From positions 73,948,618 through 74,012,617 of the forward strand of contig NC_059080.1 in the NCBI RefSeq assembly GCF_020497125.1: 64,000 nt of DNA, given 5' to 3'. The notes under the pieces are model-generated. The model made no database searches, was not told the DNA's origin, and saw only the letters and a program-made list of their open reading frames with translations. The DNA is from Mauremys mutica (Eukaryota > Chordata > Testudines > Geoemydidae). Shown in pieces: positions 36,488 to 48,729 of this stretch (positions are counted from its first letter, which is position 1; each line of letters starts with the position of its first letter). The translations under genes and the position numbers were made by a program.

Positions 36488-38213
36488 ACTGTTTATCTAA
36501 AACTTAAGACTCAAAGTTCCATGTTCCTTCCACCCTCAAATAGGTCCTGATTCAGCATAATATTTAGACATGTGTTTAACTTCAAGCATGAGTTTTCACA
36601 CTAATTTCAATAGGACTACTTAGGATGTTAAAATTAGACAAAGTTAGAGGTTCAGCTTACTTTGAGTGGCTTGCCAAATTCTGGTGTAAAGTAACAATGC
36701 ATCAGTTAGTTCTAAAGAATTCTCGTCTGATAGTTTAGAAATAGTCTAGAGATATTAGACTGTTTGATTCCTTTGTTGTTGTTTGGGAAATTTCAGTACA
36801 TTGGGTGATGATGACAAGCCAATAGTTGGGTTAAACGTGGGGATATTTTGGTTGGAGGCGTCTCAGTATGAATGCATGCTTACTCATACTAAACCTATCA
36901 CTGAAATTTTGAAATAGTATTTTAATGTTGATAACATAAAGGAATCATTTCATTAATGCAAACCCTGATACTGATGCTTGATTATACTATTCCACACTAT
37001 ATGTTGGCTTGAAATTCTCTTGAAATAGCTATAGACAAATCTGAGTTTCTGTGATAAATCACAGTCATTATATGATTAATTCACAATAAGCTGAAATGTA
37101 TGAATCTGTCTGAAATGCTATTTAACTCTTTCTATCTCTTGTATCAAAAATTCTAGAATAAAAATGTAATTCTTATTTCCGCCTTTCTTTTCCCTTTGGG
37201 ACGACCACTTGGTGCTTATCAGGGACTCCTACAGCACAAATGGTTTTGAAGTTTGTTTAGCATCATTCAAGCAAATTGATAGGGTGAATAAGTCTGGTAG
37301 AGCTTTCTTAAATCCTTTATCTTACTGGGAAAGTACTGAGATAGGCATTGCAGTAAGTCACAAAGATTCATCACTTGCACTATTTCTCATTTTCAGATAG
37401 AAATGAGTGGAAATTATCGAATTTCTCTTTTTATAATATTGTCCAATATATTTAGTGTCCAATTTCACTCTGCCTCTTGATTTCTAGCATTTGCCAGACT
37501 AATGGCTCTCTAGCCACTGTTATAAAAGCTATTATTATATATATTATAAAGGTATATTATATATACCTTTCAGGTGTGCAGAGTAGTGTCCATGGGAAGA
37601 ATGTATATGATTGATCAGAACCTCAGGTGTAGAATGAGCTATACTCAGTACACCTAGAGAGGGACAGTAACATAGGTGGCTTTTTGCCATGTTCTTCCTC
37701 CTCTTGTGGGACAGCCAGGGGACCTGGTGCAAGTCAGAGCAGCATCAAGAATCTATTCCCCTTTCCACTGACTCTGGACCACCAGAGCACAGTGCTTTCT
37801 TGCCATGATTCCCACCCATATCCTACATACTCACTACACTTGAGGGAGAAAATCAGGGGCAAGTGGCACAGAACTGATACTGGCTGTACAGCATCTAGGA
37901 CTATTTCTACATAAGGAAAATCCTTAGATGATATTTAAACCAGCTTTCCAGCCAATCTGTGATACCAGAACAGTGCAATGGGGAAGGTGTGGGGGCTAAG
38001 ATCTGGCTCTGTCATCCTGTGGCTTGTGAGTTAAATGGCATGGCATAGGCTATAAGAAGGTTAGCAGTTAACCTATCTGCTAAGTGGATGATCACATTCT
38101 GAGCAGGAATTAAAACATGTCCCTCCTGTAATTTGTCCCTCCGGTCAATGAATTTAGCGTTTAGAAAAAGGGTGCAAATCCCAACTAGAAAAGAGGAGGT
38201 TGCAGTAAGGTTA
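36488..38213. other. SLC9A9: Intron sequence, nothing recognised
   Basis: A/T-rich. A short perfect palindrome (aaggtatat/atatacctt) lies at about 37549-37569. No gene or nameable repeat. Confidence 0.4.
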
Positions 38214-38533
38214 CAGAGGTCGGCAACCTCTGGCATGCCGCTTGCCAGAGTAAGCACCCTGGTGGGCCGGGCCAGTTTGTTTACCTGCCGCATTGGCAGA
38301 TTCGGCCGATTGTGGCTCCCACTGGCCGCAGCTCACCGTCCCAGGCCAATGGAGGCGGTGGGAAGCCGCGGCCAGCACATCCCTCACCCATGCCACTTTC
38401 TGCCGCCCTCATTGGCCTGGGATGGCGAACTGTGGCCAGTGGGAGCCGCAGTTGGCTGAACCTGCCAGGTAAACAAACTGGCCCAGCCCATACTTACCCT
38501 GGTGAGCCGCGTGCCAGAGGTTGCCGACCCCTG
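38214..38533. mobile_element. Inverted-repeat DNA element with ggtta flanks
   Basis: A 320-base element with long inverted ends: cagaggtcggcaacctctgg and ccagaggttgccgacccctg, plus internal inverted parts (ccagtttgtttacctg and caggtaaacaaactgg; aggccaatgg/cattggcct). Flanks repeat ggtta at 38209-38213 and 38534-38538, which suggests a 5-base target duplication (or the remnant of an 8-base hAT one). No open frame of interest. Confidence 0.75.
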
Positions 38534-40389
38534 GGTTAGAGGATCACACGGGAGATTGTTAAAATGGCAGCAGACAGCATCGTCTTTATGTGAGCATGGG
38601 CATATGGACACACTATTTGGTAAATAAACTTCTCTGTATGTGTTAATTGGGTCATGATATAGCAGGGTTTGGTTCAACAATGGTTTATCTTCACCCACTC
38701 TTGTGAGGCTAGATTGTGCTCATATCTTATCTAGTAGTTTAACAAATTGTTCCTCTTTGGCTTGTTAGTTATTGTTATGTCAACTACTCACCACCCACGT
38801 GACATGTAGACAATTATTTGTTATTAAACTTTGTTCTGATTCTCAGGATAAACACATGACGACAAAAGAAATGCTTTCTATTAGCACTAAAGCTCCAGGC
38901 TTCAGTTTGTTCTTAATTAATTTCAACTGCATTTTATTAGCTAAAAACAAACATATGGATGACCACCAAAGCTCATCCTGAGGGACAAACCTATCTGAGA
39001 GACAAAAACATAAACATAACATCACAGATGGAAATTACAGCTGGCAAATGGCCCAATGCCCACTCCAGTGCCCCAACACACTCTAAAGCAGGGCCCTCCT
39101 CAGGGAGGCAATGGGTCTCCTTCTCCTTGCCCACTTAGAGAAACATTGGCAGGGAACCCCTCTCGCTCAGCTCTACTTAGACAAAAGTGGTAGAAGGAAG
39201 ACCACCAATATTTACCCCTGCAGCCAAGGTGTCAGGAGTGGGTGGATAGGGTGGGCGTGCTGAACTCTTCTCCTATCACACATTGAATTCTGTGCTGCGG
39301 TGGTGGTGGGGTCACCCAAAGCATTGGTCTTGGAATTGACACCCTTTGAGATTCATGGAACAGTTCCTCCTCTGAACTATTGTTTCAGGCTCTCAGCAGA
39401 TGTTTTCATGCCAGTTACACTTGGGTCATGTTTTCAAGGAGTTCTTCACAATTGTGAGAGCTAGAAACTTTTTTTGTTTTAATGCCAGCTCAGATTCTGA
39501 TCTAATTACATAATTCTGCAAGCTCCTATAGTGCCTATGCCTTAACCTCTCCCCGAGAGAGTCTAAAGTGCCAGAAGCCAGGCTTTCCTCAGTCTCCAAC
39601 ATCTAATGTTTTGTTAGCATCAAGACATCCCAGGTGTAATTGTACATGAGGCTAGGAGCAACACCATGGTTTAGTTGTGTGCACGGGCAGACAGTTGGCT
39701 AGGCTAGTACTTACACCTTTCTACAAATAACTGCTATGGTAACGGCTAGACACATTATGTTTAATTATAGGCTTTGGTGGATTTCAGTGACATTCAGCTG
39801 GGGATTTAAAAGACTTCCCAGCTGAAGACAGTTTGATCTCTGTTGAAAGTGTGTCTAGGCTAAAGGGAGCTCAATGAGCAAAAGTAGCTTGGCTGAAATT
39901 GGATTCCCAGTGGGAGACTTTATTGTAAAATGATGTAAGGAACCTACTGCACTATTGCTAAGAAGAATAAAAATGTTCGTGAAAACAAATAAAGAACTTT
40001 GCTCATCAGAGCTTTAAATCATCAGTGTTATTTATGTTACTGTGAAGGAATATCTTCTCTGCTGATTACAAGCATTCTAATCAAAAAGCAAAGTAATAAA
40101 CATAATAGCATGACGTGCACAGAAATATAGAACATTGTAAAGATCCAGATCTACTAGAAAACATGCGTCCTTTAACCTAAACTATGTGGCTCTGTGTTAT
40201 GGTTACTGGGAAATTACAGTTAAACACAGTTAGGATGACATTTCTTTTTGCAATAGTGAATCAATGGATCCTTCATTTTCACTGAATTGTTTTCTAGCCC
40301 CCAAGAGAAAATATGACACAAGTGATTACAGGTATAGGAGAGCAGAGGCCAGGAAAAAATATTTAAGTAAACCACCTTTTCCAACGAAA
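38534..40389. other. SLC9A9: Intron sequence, nothing recognised
   Basis: No exon, nameable repeat or RNA gene was seen. Open frames are short. Confidence 0.4.
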
Positions 40390-40492
40390 AAGTGGGTCCG
40401 ACGAAGTGGGTATTCACCCACGAAAGCTCATGCTCCAAAACATCTGTTAGTCTATAAGGTGCCACAAGACTCTTTGCCACCTTTTCCAAAAT
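40390..40492 (+). mobile_element. Penelope-associated tail, copy 2
   Basis: Second copy of the tail near 1740-1915, without coding sequence. It reads ccgacgaa, the perfect 6-base stem gtgggt/acccac with loop attc, then gaaagctcatgctcc, gttagtctataaggtgccacaagactc. The flanks are ordinary intron. It ends around 40490, before the gactaacacgg part. Confidence 0.65.
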
Positions 40493-41094
40493 GACCTTCC
40501 TTCATCTTGACAAATAGTGAAAGAAAAATGTGCTTATATAAGCAAAACAATTAAGCAGGTTCATCACAGTTCATAGCTACTGCATCACGGATAAATCTGA
40601 GGTTGTAACGCATGCTGATGTCAGATCTTATTTAGACTTTTGCCAAAGAGAAGCTGTGTTTTGTCTTGCATGGAGCAGGGGAGGAGAAAAGGGTGCATTC
40701 AGTTCTGGTATGTGACACTTCCCTGTGCGTCTGTGGGACTGGGGATGGCAGCAGTGGATGCTGAGTGTTCAGGGAACTGAACCAGTCTTCCACTTGGCCC
40801 AGGGAGCTGAGAAGCAACAAAGACCCGCCTCATTCCTTCCCTCTTCCCTACGCCCACCTTAAATACATGACCACAGCCCAGTGGTTCCATCTTGGACTGT
40901 AGATGGGACCAATCCTTTTAGCCAGAGCAGTGGGTGCCCCTTCCAACAGTACACCAGTAGCAGCCATCGCCACTTCTGCAGACCTGTGCTTCTCTCTCTG
41001 CCCTAGCTTTCAGCACACCAACAGTTAGCCACTCAGCCTGTCCTACTAGTCAGGCTACTGATTTTCTCTCCACACACCATCCCTGTTCTTTGCC

Positions 41095-41710
41095 AGCATA
41101 TGAGCATACAGCATAAGATCCCCATGAACAGATGAACTTTTTATGTCATCTGCAAATGTTATTAGGACACTTCCACTTTTTTGTGCCCAGGTCATTAATA
41201 AAAATTTTAAATAAGATTGGTCCCAAGACTGATCCCTGAGGATCTCTACTAGTAACCTCCCTGCAACCTGACATTTCACCTTTCAGTATGACCCATTATA
41301 GTCTCCCCTTTAACCAATTCCATATCTACCTTTCAATTCTCATATTAATGTCCATCCTCTCCAATTTAACTAATAATTTCCCATGCGGAACTGTATCAAA
41401 TGTCTTACTGAAATCCAGGTGGATTAGATCTTCTGCAATTCCTTTGTCTAAAAAATCTGTTGTCTTCTCAATGAAAGAAATCGGGTTGGTGTGGCACAAT
41501 CTACCTTTTGTAAAACCATTTTGTATTTTATCCCAATTACCATTTACCTCTATGTTCTTAACTACTTTCTCTTTCAAAATTTGTTTTAAGGCCTTGCATA
41601 CAATTGAGGTCAAACTAACAGGCCTGTAGTTTCCTGGATCATTCCCACCCCACCCCTTCTTAAAAATTAGTACTATTTTAGCAATCCTCCAGTCATAGGG
41701 CATGACCCCC
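41095..41710 (-). pseudogene. CR1-type LINE reverse transcriptase fragment
   Basis: Minus-strand 125-codon frame 41703-41326: WRIAKIVLIFKKG, GNYRPVSLTSIVCKALKQIL and FIEKTTDFLDKG, then HLDFSKTFDTVPHGKLL, the finger and palm motifs of a CR1 or L3 reverse transcriptase. Past a break, ITFADDIK at about 41148-41125 is the FADD catalytic motif. The sequence is broken by frameshifts. Confidence 0.85.
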
Positions 41711-42793
41711 CGAGTTTACAGATTCATTACTTGATTTCAGTGGTCTTACACTGCGAATGAATCTAAAATCAATATGTCATCTTTCACAGACTTGTTCTTT
41801 CCTCCATTGGCTGAGATTGGGAATTACATCTATTATTGAAGCTGAGACTCCTGAACAAGTGGATTCCCTGGAGTAACATCTCAATGACCTCTCTCGATAT
41901 TCACCTCCAAGTCTGAGCAATTATTTTTGTTTACTTTGAAGTATTTCTCATTAATAACCAAAGAGACCTTATCAAATATATACGGATGGGGGATGACCAC
42001 AAAGACATTGTTAAAAGTTAGTATTTCATAACACTTAGTGTTTCTTTGAATAGAGACTGTAGAACATTGAATAAATGCTTCTGAGTCATTGAAGAATTGC
42101 TGCAAAAAGATGCACAAAATGTCTAGAAGTCCCTTGACAAATATTTGCATAAGGGGCGATGATAAACAAACAAGATCTAATACCTATCATAACAATATTT
42201 TTATACAACATGTTTTATTAATAGCTTTGTATTTCTGCTGTGCCTGTCAGGAGAATCATTTATCCCCAAATCACTGATTGGAGATTTACTGTAAAATGTA
42301 GTTTGCTGTTTTAATCTGAGTAAGGGGGAATGAGGGAGAAACGTATATCCAAAAGCATTAGCAGGTAATACCCAACATCTCTGAAGACACATTTAATGAA
42401 TGCTTCAATTTGTCTGTGAACTCATATTTAAATGGCCATATTCTTTGTTTTGCTTTTAAAATATCGTGGTATCTTTCTCACACATGGATACAGGTTCACC
42501 CATTATCAGCCAAGACCAGCACACCACAAGACTATCACAATGGGCAGAAATGGCCATTTTTTTCTTGTTATACCATGCAGATAAAAAAAAGGACAATCTA
42601 ATGTTTAGGCATCTGATGCAATCATTTCTGTTCTCAGAAAGCCAGTTAGTAACTAAGTAAATTATAATACACTTGAGTATGTAGGCCTAAAGTGCCTAGA
42701 GATTTTGGATGCCCAATTTGAGGAACCGTAATGAGGTCTGCTTCAGAAGGTGCTCATCTTTTTCTGAAAATAAGACCACCTTAAGGTGACTCA
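41711..42793. other. SLC9A9: Intron sequence, nothing recognised
   Basis: Mainly A/T-rich and unique-looking. Confidence 0.4.
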
Positions 42794-43087
42794 GGTATGT
42801 CCAAACTACTCGCCGTATGGGCGGGTAGCGATCGATTTATCGGACATCGATATATCGCGTCTCATCTAGACGCCATATATCGATCCCTGAATGTGCTCCC
42901 CGTTGATGCCGGAACTACACCAGAACGAGCGGCGGTAGTGGAGTCGACGCGGGAGCTGCGGACATCAATCCCGCACCGTGAGGATGAAAGGTAAGTCGGT
43001 ATAAGATACTTCAACTTCAGCTACAGTATTCCCATAGCTGAAGTTGCGTATCTTACACATTGACACCCCCCCAGTGTAGACTAGGCC
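42794..43087 (+). mobile_element. Harbinger-type MITE with TCA flanks
   Basis: A 294-base element between TCA copies (42791-42793, 43088-43090), with ends ggtatgtccaaactac and cagtgtagactaggcc. Inside are a gatcgatttatcgg/atatatcgatcc dyad and a large hairpin (agatacttcaacttcagcta near 43005 with tagctgaagttgcgtatctt near 43035). Confidence 0.7.
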
Positions 43088-44270
43088 TCACTTTGGGCAC
43101 CCAAGAATCTAAAAGACCTGATCACTTTTGAAAATTTAGGCCACTTCCTTTTAAAACTAAGATTAAAAATAATTCAGCCTGTTTTTTCTCCCCAAGAACT
43201 CTTTAACACACACTTTTGTAAGTCACTCTGTGTGTGTTGGTGAAACATGAGGTAATCGCAATACTTTATCCATAAACTGAACACTGATGTTCATAAGATG
43301 GAATATTGCAATGTAGTGTAACATAAGGAAGAACTATAGTTCTAAACTCTTTGAGTCTTGCCTTTAGGTACAATTTCCTCCACGATGATTACATGATTAC
43401 AATTTTAAAAAGAAATCAGGGCGTAGTTTCTTTTTAAAATTGTATTTTAGGGCGTGGAAATGTTGAAATGATCAGAACATATTCTGTGATTGAAAGACAT
43501 GATTTCCCAAGCACTGAGCATCTTGGTTAGACCAAAAATCAGCCTTTATGTAAGAAGGCACAAGTCTTTCACTGTAGTTGCACTTGCTTACTTAAGGTTT
43601 GAATTTGACTGAAAGTTCTGGACATTGATAATGCTGTAGGGGGCTTGTGGGAAGCACATGAGCCTCTTGTTAACAGAGTTGGCCTTTGGTCCTTGTAGGC
43701 TAGCGGGTACCTGAGTATTCCCTCACCCCTCCCCACATCCACATTTTGCTCAACCATCTGCTGCTATCCAAGGCTCCCAGCCAACTCTCCACACTAGCCA
43801 AGGGACAATTTCTTCCCACCAGACCAGCCAGTGAGTCCTAAGGGGGTACAACGTATAGCACTGGTCACTTTTGGGATGGAAAAGGGGTTGTGAGGAGAAT
43901 ATGGAACTGACACATTTTGGGGGTGAAGGAAGTATATGGAATTTTTTTGCAGAAATTTTTATCACCTGGCTGACATTTTGTTGACTGAAGTGGAACATTT
44001 GAGGGAGCCCACATCGGTGACACACAGGTTGTTTTGACATAGATCAGACTATATATATTGGCAATTTGGTGAACAAATTGGAGAGCTAGGAAGGCACATG
44101 TAGTTGTAGAAGAGAAGAAAATTATTTTGCAAGACTGTCATCTGTGGAGGGGGGACAGGCTATATTTACAGAAGACTGAACTCTAGTAAAACAAATATGA
44201 TCAAAGTTCCCTACCTAGGAAGAGGTGGATGACTTGCTAGTTATCATTGAAACATATTGCCTTTCACAGA
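43088..44270. other. SLC9A9: Intron sequence, nothing recognised
   Basis: Contains short gattaca-rich A/T sequence near 43380-43450 with an inverted pair (attttaaaaagaaa / tttctttttaaaat). No gene. Confidence 0.4.
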
Positions 44271-44507
44271 CAGGGCCAGCTCCAGACCCCAGCGTGCCAA
44301 GCGCGCGCTTAGGGTGGCATCCCGCGGGAGGGCGGCAGGCGGCTCTGGTGGACCTCCCGCAGGCATGCCTGCGGAGGGTCCGCTGGTCCCGCAGGCACGT
44401 CTGTGGGAGGTCCACGGGAGCCACGGGACCGGTGACCGCCAGAGCGCCCCCCACCCCCGCGGTCTGCCACCCTGCTTGGGGCGGCGCAAATCCCAGAGCC
44501 GCCCCTG
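44271..44507 (+). mobile_element. GC-rich non-autonomous hAT element, copy 2
   Basis: A 237-base copy of the same family as 18617-18941, with perfect duplications TTCACAGA at 44263-44270 and 44508-44515. Ends are cagggccagctccag and cccagagccgcccctg. It carries an 18-base perfect palindrome at 44357-44374 (ccgcaggca/tgcctgcgg). Confidence 0.9.
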
Positions 44508-44515
44508 TTCACAGA

Positions 44516-46655
44516 GATTATTATTTATATAGTGCCACTAGTTTGCATGGCTCTGTCAGATATACAAGAAGTCATGGTCACTGCCCTGACAATTTTACAA
44601 TGTAAATTAGACAGATAACTCAATAAATAATTACAGCACACCACGGTGTGCAGGGGAGGGAAGAGATCAGAGCATACAATGGGAAGGGAGGACAGCTTTT
44701 GTAAGTACATTATTTGTACAGTAAACAGACTGTTTTTGATAAATATAAAACAAAATATTTTTGTTTATTTTTAATATCATCAGGTAACAGATTATTATGA
44801 TTATTATTGTTTACCTGCAACATGTCTAAACTCAAGCACAACCGCTCTGTGACCTGGCTAGACTCAATCAGCCTGGGATAGGAAAGAGCTGAATCCCCTG
44901 AACCACTGACTGGAGCAATGCTGCTAAGCTACTGGCCTGTCCCACTTAGCTATATGTGCACAGAGGAATATTTACATGGATAAAGATAAGATCCAATTCA
45001 TCCAACTAACCTCAGTGATCATAGCTTGAACTCCCCAGGGGTGGTAACTATTTAATCATGTATAGATAAGCCAGTTAAAGTTCAATAAATGTGAAACTGA
45101 TTCAAAATATTCATCAGGCAGAGAAATCAGGGACATCAAAACCACATTTTTCTTTAAATATAAAATTCCGACATAATTCTCTCTCTTTAGCTGTGAAATA
45201 GATGCAGTCAAGAAATTCAATGGGAATTGTGCACCTAACTCCTTTAAGCTCCTCTGAAAATCCTAGCCTTAGTTACTAGACTAAATTATTTTATTAAACC
45301 AATCAATTTAGAAACATAGGCCCAGATCCTCAAAAGTACTTAGGTACCTAATTCCCATTGACATCACGGGTCCTGGGCAGAAGTATCTTTTCCTGGACAG
45401 TTACTATCCAACTTCAGTGGTTCTGATGTTTCATTAAGGAAAGGACAGGAGGTGAAAGAGCTAATGAGGGCGGGATGAGCAGGAAGATACTCACATTTAC
45501 TAACACGATTAGTTAAAATCTACTATCAGCAACTAACTTAGGACCCTGAAGACCTTTACTCTCATGGGTGGTCTTGACTGATGAGATCAGAACCATTGAA
45601 ATTAATGGGACTGCTTATATCGGTAAGGGCACATGAGAAGCTGCCCTTCAAATTTCCAAGAAATTAAATGAGGGTAGGTATCTAGGGTACTAAACTTGTC
45701 CTGGGAAATAGATGTGTAACCAGTACATTTTTTTTCTCCTGATCTTAAGCAATGTTTCACTTCACAACATTGAATCAGGATATTCCTCATCAGCTCCAGT
45801 TTTTGCTGCCACTTGCTTTAATCTGAGGTAGGGTTATGTAACAACTTTTTTGCTGAGTAAAAATGAAACAGCAAGTCTGCCAGACACCTGAGGTGTATAT
45901 CTAAATTGCAATGAACTTGGCTGACATTGTAGGAGATGAGAGAATTAAAAAAAAAAAATCAAAGTATCAAGGAAATACAAAGCTCACATACTATATATAG
46001 ATGCCAGCATTTTACATTTATACAGTATATTTGTATGCTAGTCCTGATTTTGTCTGGAAGCTTTTATCTGTGCCTCTTTTTAAGGCTCCCATTTAGTTAT
46101 CTTCAGCTGGTATTTTACAGCAACAGTCTGACATGAAGGTTTGTTAATCAGACATTACTCTGTAAACAAGCAAATCATACACTATATATAGAATAAATGA
46201 TAAGCAACTGTGAATTACAAGACGATAATGCCACTAAGGTTTTATTTGGTTATGGCAGAGAGTCCTGAATGGATTATTAAATAACCAGAACTCAGAAATG
46301 GCATTAGAACCTCATTAAAAGTTGCTTTGCAAAACACCAAATATATCTCTATAAAATGGATATTACATTGTATTAAAAAAATTAAATATACTTTCCCCCA
46401 CTTTCCTTTTCACCTCTTTTCTCTCACTGCCCACCCATCCCTCTCATAGCTATCCACCAACATGAATTCATTTAAAAACTCACACAATAAAGGAGCAAAC
46501 TCATTAAGTAACAAATCATTGGCTGAATGCTGCACAAATAAAGAGGCTGGAGGAGATGCATAAAGAATTTCAGGTAACTTTTGCAATTCACATGGTAACC
46601 TCTACTCATGAATTACTGCAGTTGGCAGAGCAGGCCTTAAGGTGGATAAAGCTTG
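44516..46655. other. SLC9A9: Intron sequence, nothing recognised
   Basis: A relic of the 'cccagatcctcaaaagtacttagg' inverted-repeat family lies at 45320-45365. Otherwise A/T-rich. Confidence 0.4.
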
Positions 46656-46660
46656 GTTAC

Positions 46661-47040
46661 TGTAGCACTGCCTTCTCCTGGCCCCTCCACAAACTTAGTC
46701 GGAGACTGCTCCAAAGTACATGCACCAATACTCTTTTATTGTTCATGCCTATCCCCACCACCTACTATTTACATATCTTACAGACCAACACCCTGGGAGA
46801 CTGCTAGCTTCTCCTACCAGGAGGGATCTAGCTTCTCCTTGCTCCTCCCTTTCCTGTCTTTCTCCCCTTGGCTTCCTCCCAGCCAGCTTTATATAGCAGG
46901 CTGGGCACTCAGGCCCCCAGGTGCATCCCCTCAGCTGATTAGGGTGTAGCCTCCCCGGCCAGTCCTAACTAATCCCCCTTTTAAGTGGAGCTGGGCTAAC
47001 AGGGGCCTGGCTTGGATCTCCTAGCCAGCACCCTGTTACA
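46661..47040 (-). mobile_element. Solo LTR (endogenous retrovirus type)
   Basis: A 380-base LTR with a perfect GTTAC duplication at 46656-46660 and 47041-47045. On the minus strand it begins tgtaacagggtgctgg and ends ggcagtgctaca (TG...CA). It has a TATA box (ctatataaagctgg near 46895-46882) and an AATAAA signal near 46736-46741 in the proper order, U3 then R. It is alone, as left by recombination between two LTRs. Confidence 0.85.
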
Positions 47041-47222
47041 GTTACCTATGAACTGGGACCCCCAGAATCAGTGGCTCCCCTTTGAAAATGTTGACCATAA
47101 TATCTCTCCTCTTGTTCTGCTACTGCTGCCAACCTATTTTCTAAGAGGGAGGCTGGAAGTAATCTGGACCCATCCCTGAACTTCTTAAATCTACTTCCAA
47201 GGGCAGGAGTCCTTCTTATTTA

Positions 47223-47493
47223 GGATATGTCTACAATTCGAGGGGGGCTGTGATTCCCAGCTCGAGATGACACACTCAAGCTAGCTTTCATCAAGCTAGC
47301 ATGCTAAAAATAGAAGTAGTCACAGCAGTCTGAGCAGCGGGAGGGGCTAGTACCTTGAGTACATAGCCATCCGAGATGCTAGGCATGTACTTGTAGTGGC
47401 TAGTCCTTCCTGTCACAGCTACACTCTATTTTTAGCATGCTATGTCTCCTCAAGATGGAAATCACACCCCCAGCTCGAATTGTAGACCTATCC
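47223..47493. mobile_element. Harbinger-type MITE
   Basis: A 271-base element with excellent inverted ends: ggatatgtctacaattcgag and ctcgaattgtagacctatcc, with ctagcatgctaaaaatag also repeated inverted inside (near 47305 and 47428). Flanks are tta and ttg. The termini share tctaca with the full Harbinger at 26204-30990. Confidence 0.75.
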
Positions 47494-48135
47494 TTGGTTA
47501 AGAATTATCTAAGTAGAAGCACGACCAACAGCATGTTCCTGACTAACAATAGAAAACTGTGATTGTTGTTTGGCCCTCTGGTGTCCAAAACTGTATCCAT
47601 AACTACAACCAGAGGAAGATTACAGCCTTCTCTGTGTTCTTGATCTATACACAGACTATAAACAGGTTATTTCAGGTAGTTTATGTAACAACTCCCTCAA
47701 GATGAACAAAAATACTCTCCATTCATGGGTTCTCAGTTAAAACAATCAAAAAAACAACCCAGCAGTTACAGGAACTGGCCTTTTGGGAGGGTGGGATCCA
47801 AGCATCCAGCCTACCTGTGACAGGCTCAGCTAAATGTAGGTCTGGCTTGATTATTAGTAATTAGACATGAGTGAGGCCTCCTGTCTTGGGAGACAGGATT
47901 ATGGAGTTAAATGGATCAGCAGAATCGAAATGGAAATGGAAACAGAATGTCTGTGTTAATGAAGTTAGGTAAATCGGTCAATAAGCTAAGAGACAGAATG
48001 TCTGTATTAGCTCAGGTCAGAGGGAAACACCTTTACAATGGACAAGATATCAGTGGACAAAATAAACCTGGAATGTAAAATGAGGTAAAGAGTAGGTTGA
48101 GAATGGAACATGTATGGACACAGCAATCTGTACAG

Positions 48136-48642
48136 CAGGGGTGGCCAACCTGAGCCTCAGAAGAAACCAGAATTTTCCATGTGTCTGACAAAGTGGGTAT
48201 TCACCCACGAAAGCTTATGCTCCAATACATGTTAGTCTATAAGGTGCCACAGGACTCTTTGTTGCTTTTTACAGATCCAGACTAACACGGCTACCCCTCT
48301 GATACTTGACAGAATTTACCAATGTACATTGCCAAAGAGCCACAGTAATACGTTAGCAGCCCCACATCAGCTCCCCACCCCAGCACCTCCCAATCCCTTC
48401 CCGCACCTCCCGATCAGCTGTTTCGTGGTGTGCGGGAGGATGGGGAGGAGCGAGGGCATAGCAGGATCACGGGAGGGGGTGGGAAAGGGTGGAGTGGGGG
48501 CAGGGCCTGTGGCAGAGCCAGGGGTTGAGCAGTGAGCACCCCGCAGGACATTGGAAAGTTGGTGCCTGTAGCTCCAGCCCCGGAGTCCGTGCCTATACAA
48601 GGAGCCACTTATTAACTTCTGAAGAGTCGTATGTGGCCCCTG
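48136..48642. mobile_element. hAT-type element with internal insertion
   Basis: Left end caggggtggccaacctgagcc and right end (minus strand) caggggccacatacgactc are the inverted ends of a hAT-type element whose two arms differ in length. The Penelope-associated tail at 48183-48310 interrupts it. No clean 8-base duplication was seen at its flanks. Confidence 0.6.
48183..48310 (+). mobile_element. Penelope-associated tail, copy 3, nested in a hAT element
   Basis: Third copy: ctgacaaa, stem gtgggt/acccac, gaaagcttatgctcc, ttagtctataaggtgccacaggactc, ending cagactaacacggctacccctctgatacttg. It interrupts a hAT-type element (48136-48642) shortly after that element's left end, so it is younger than that element or was captured by it. 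Confidence 0.65.
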
Positions 48643-48729
48643 CACCAGTGGATAGTTAATTGTCCAAGTAGCTGGCTGACAGTTAGTTAGGCAAGGAGTA
48701 CCTGGGCCTAATACAGGCTGATAAGGGCT

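Noticed and set aside
44215..44605. Overlapping open frames up to 126 codons
   Set aside because: Same hAT family as at 18.6 kb. The peptides are translations of the same repeat, not genes.
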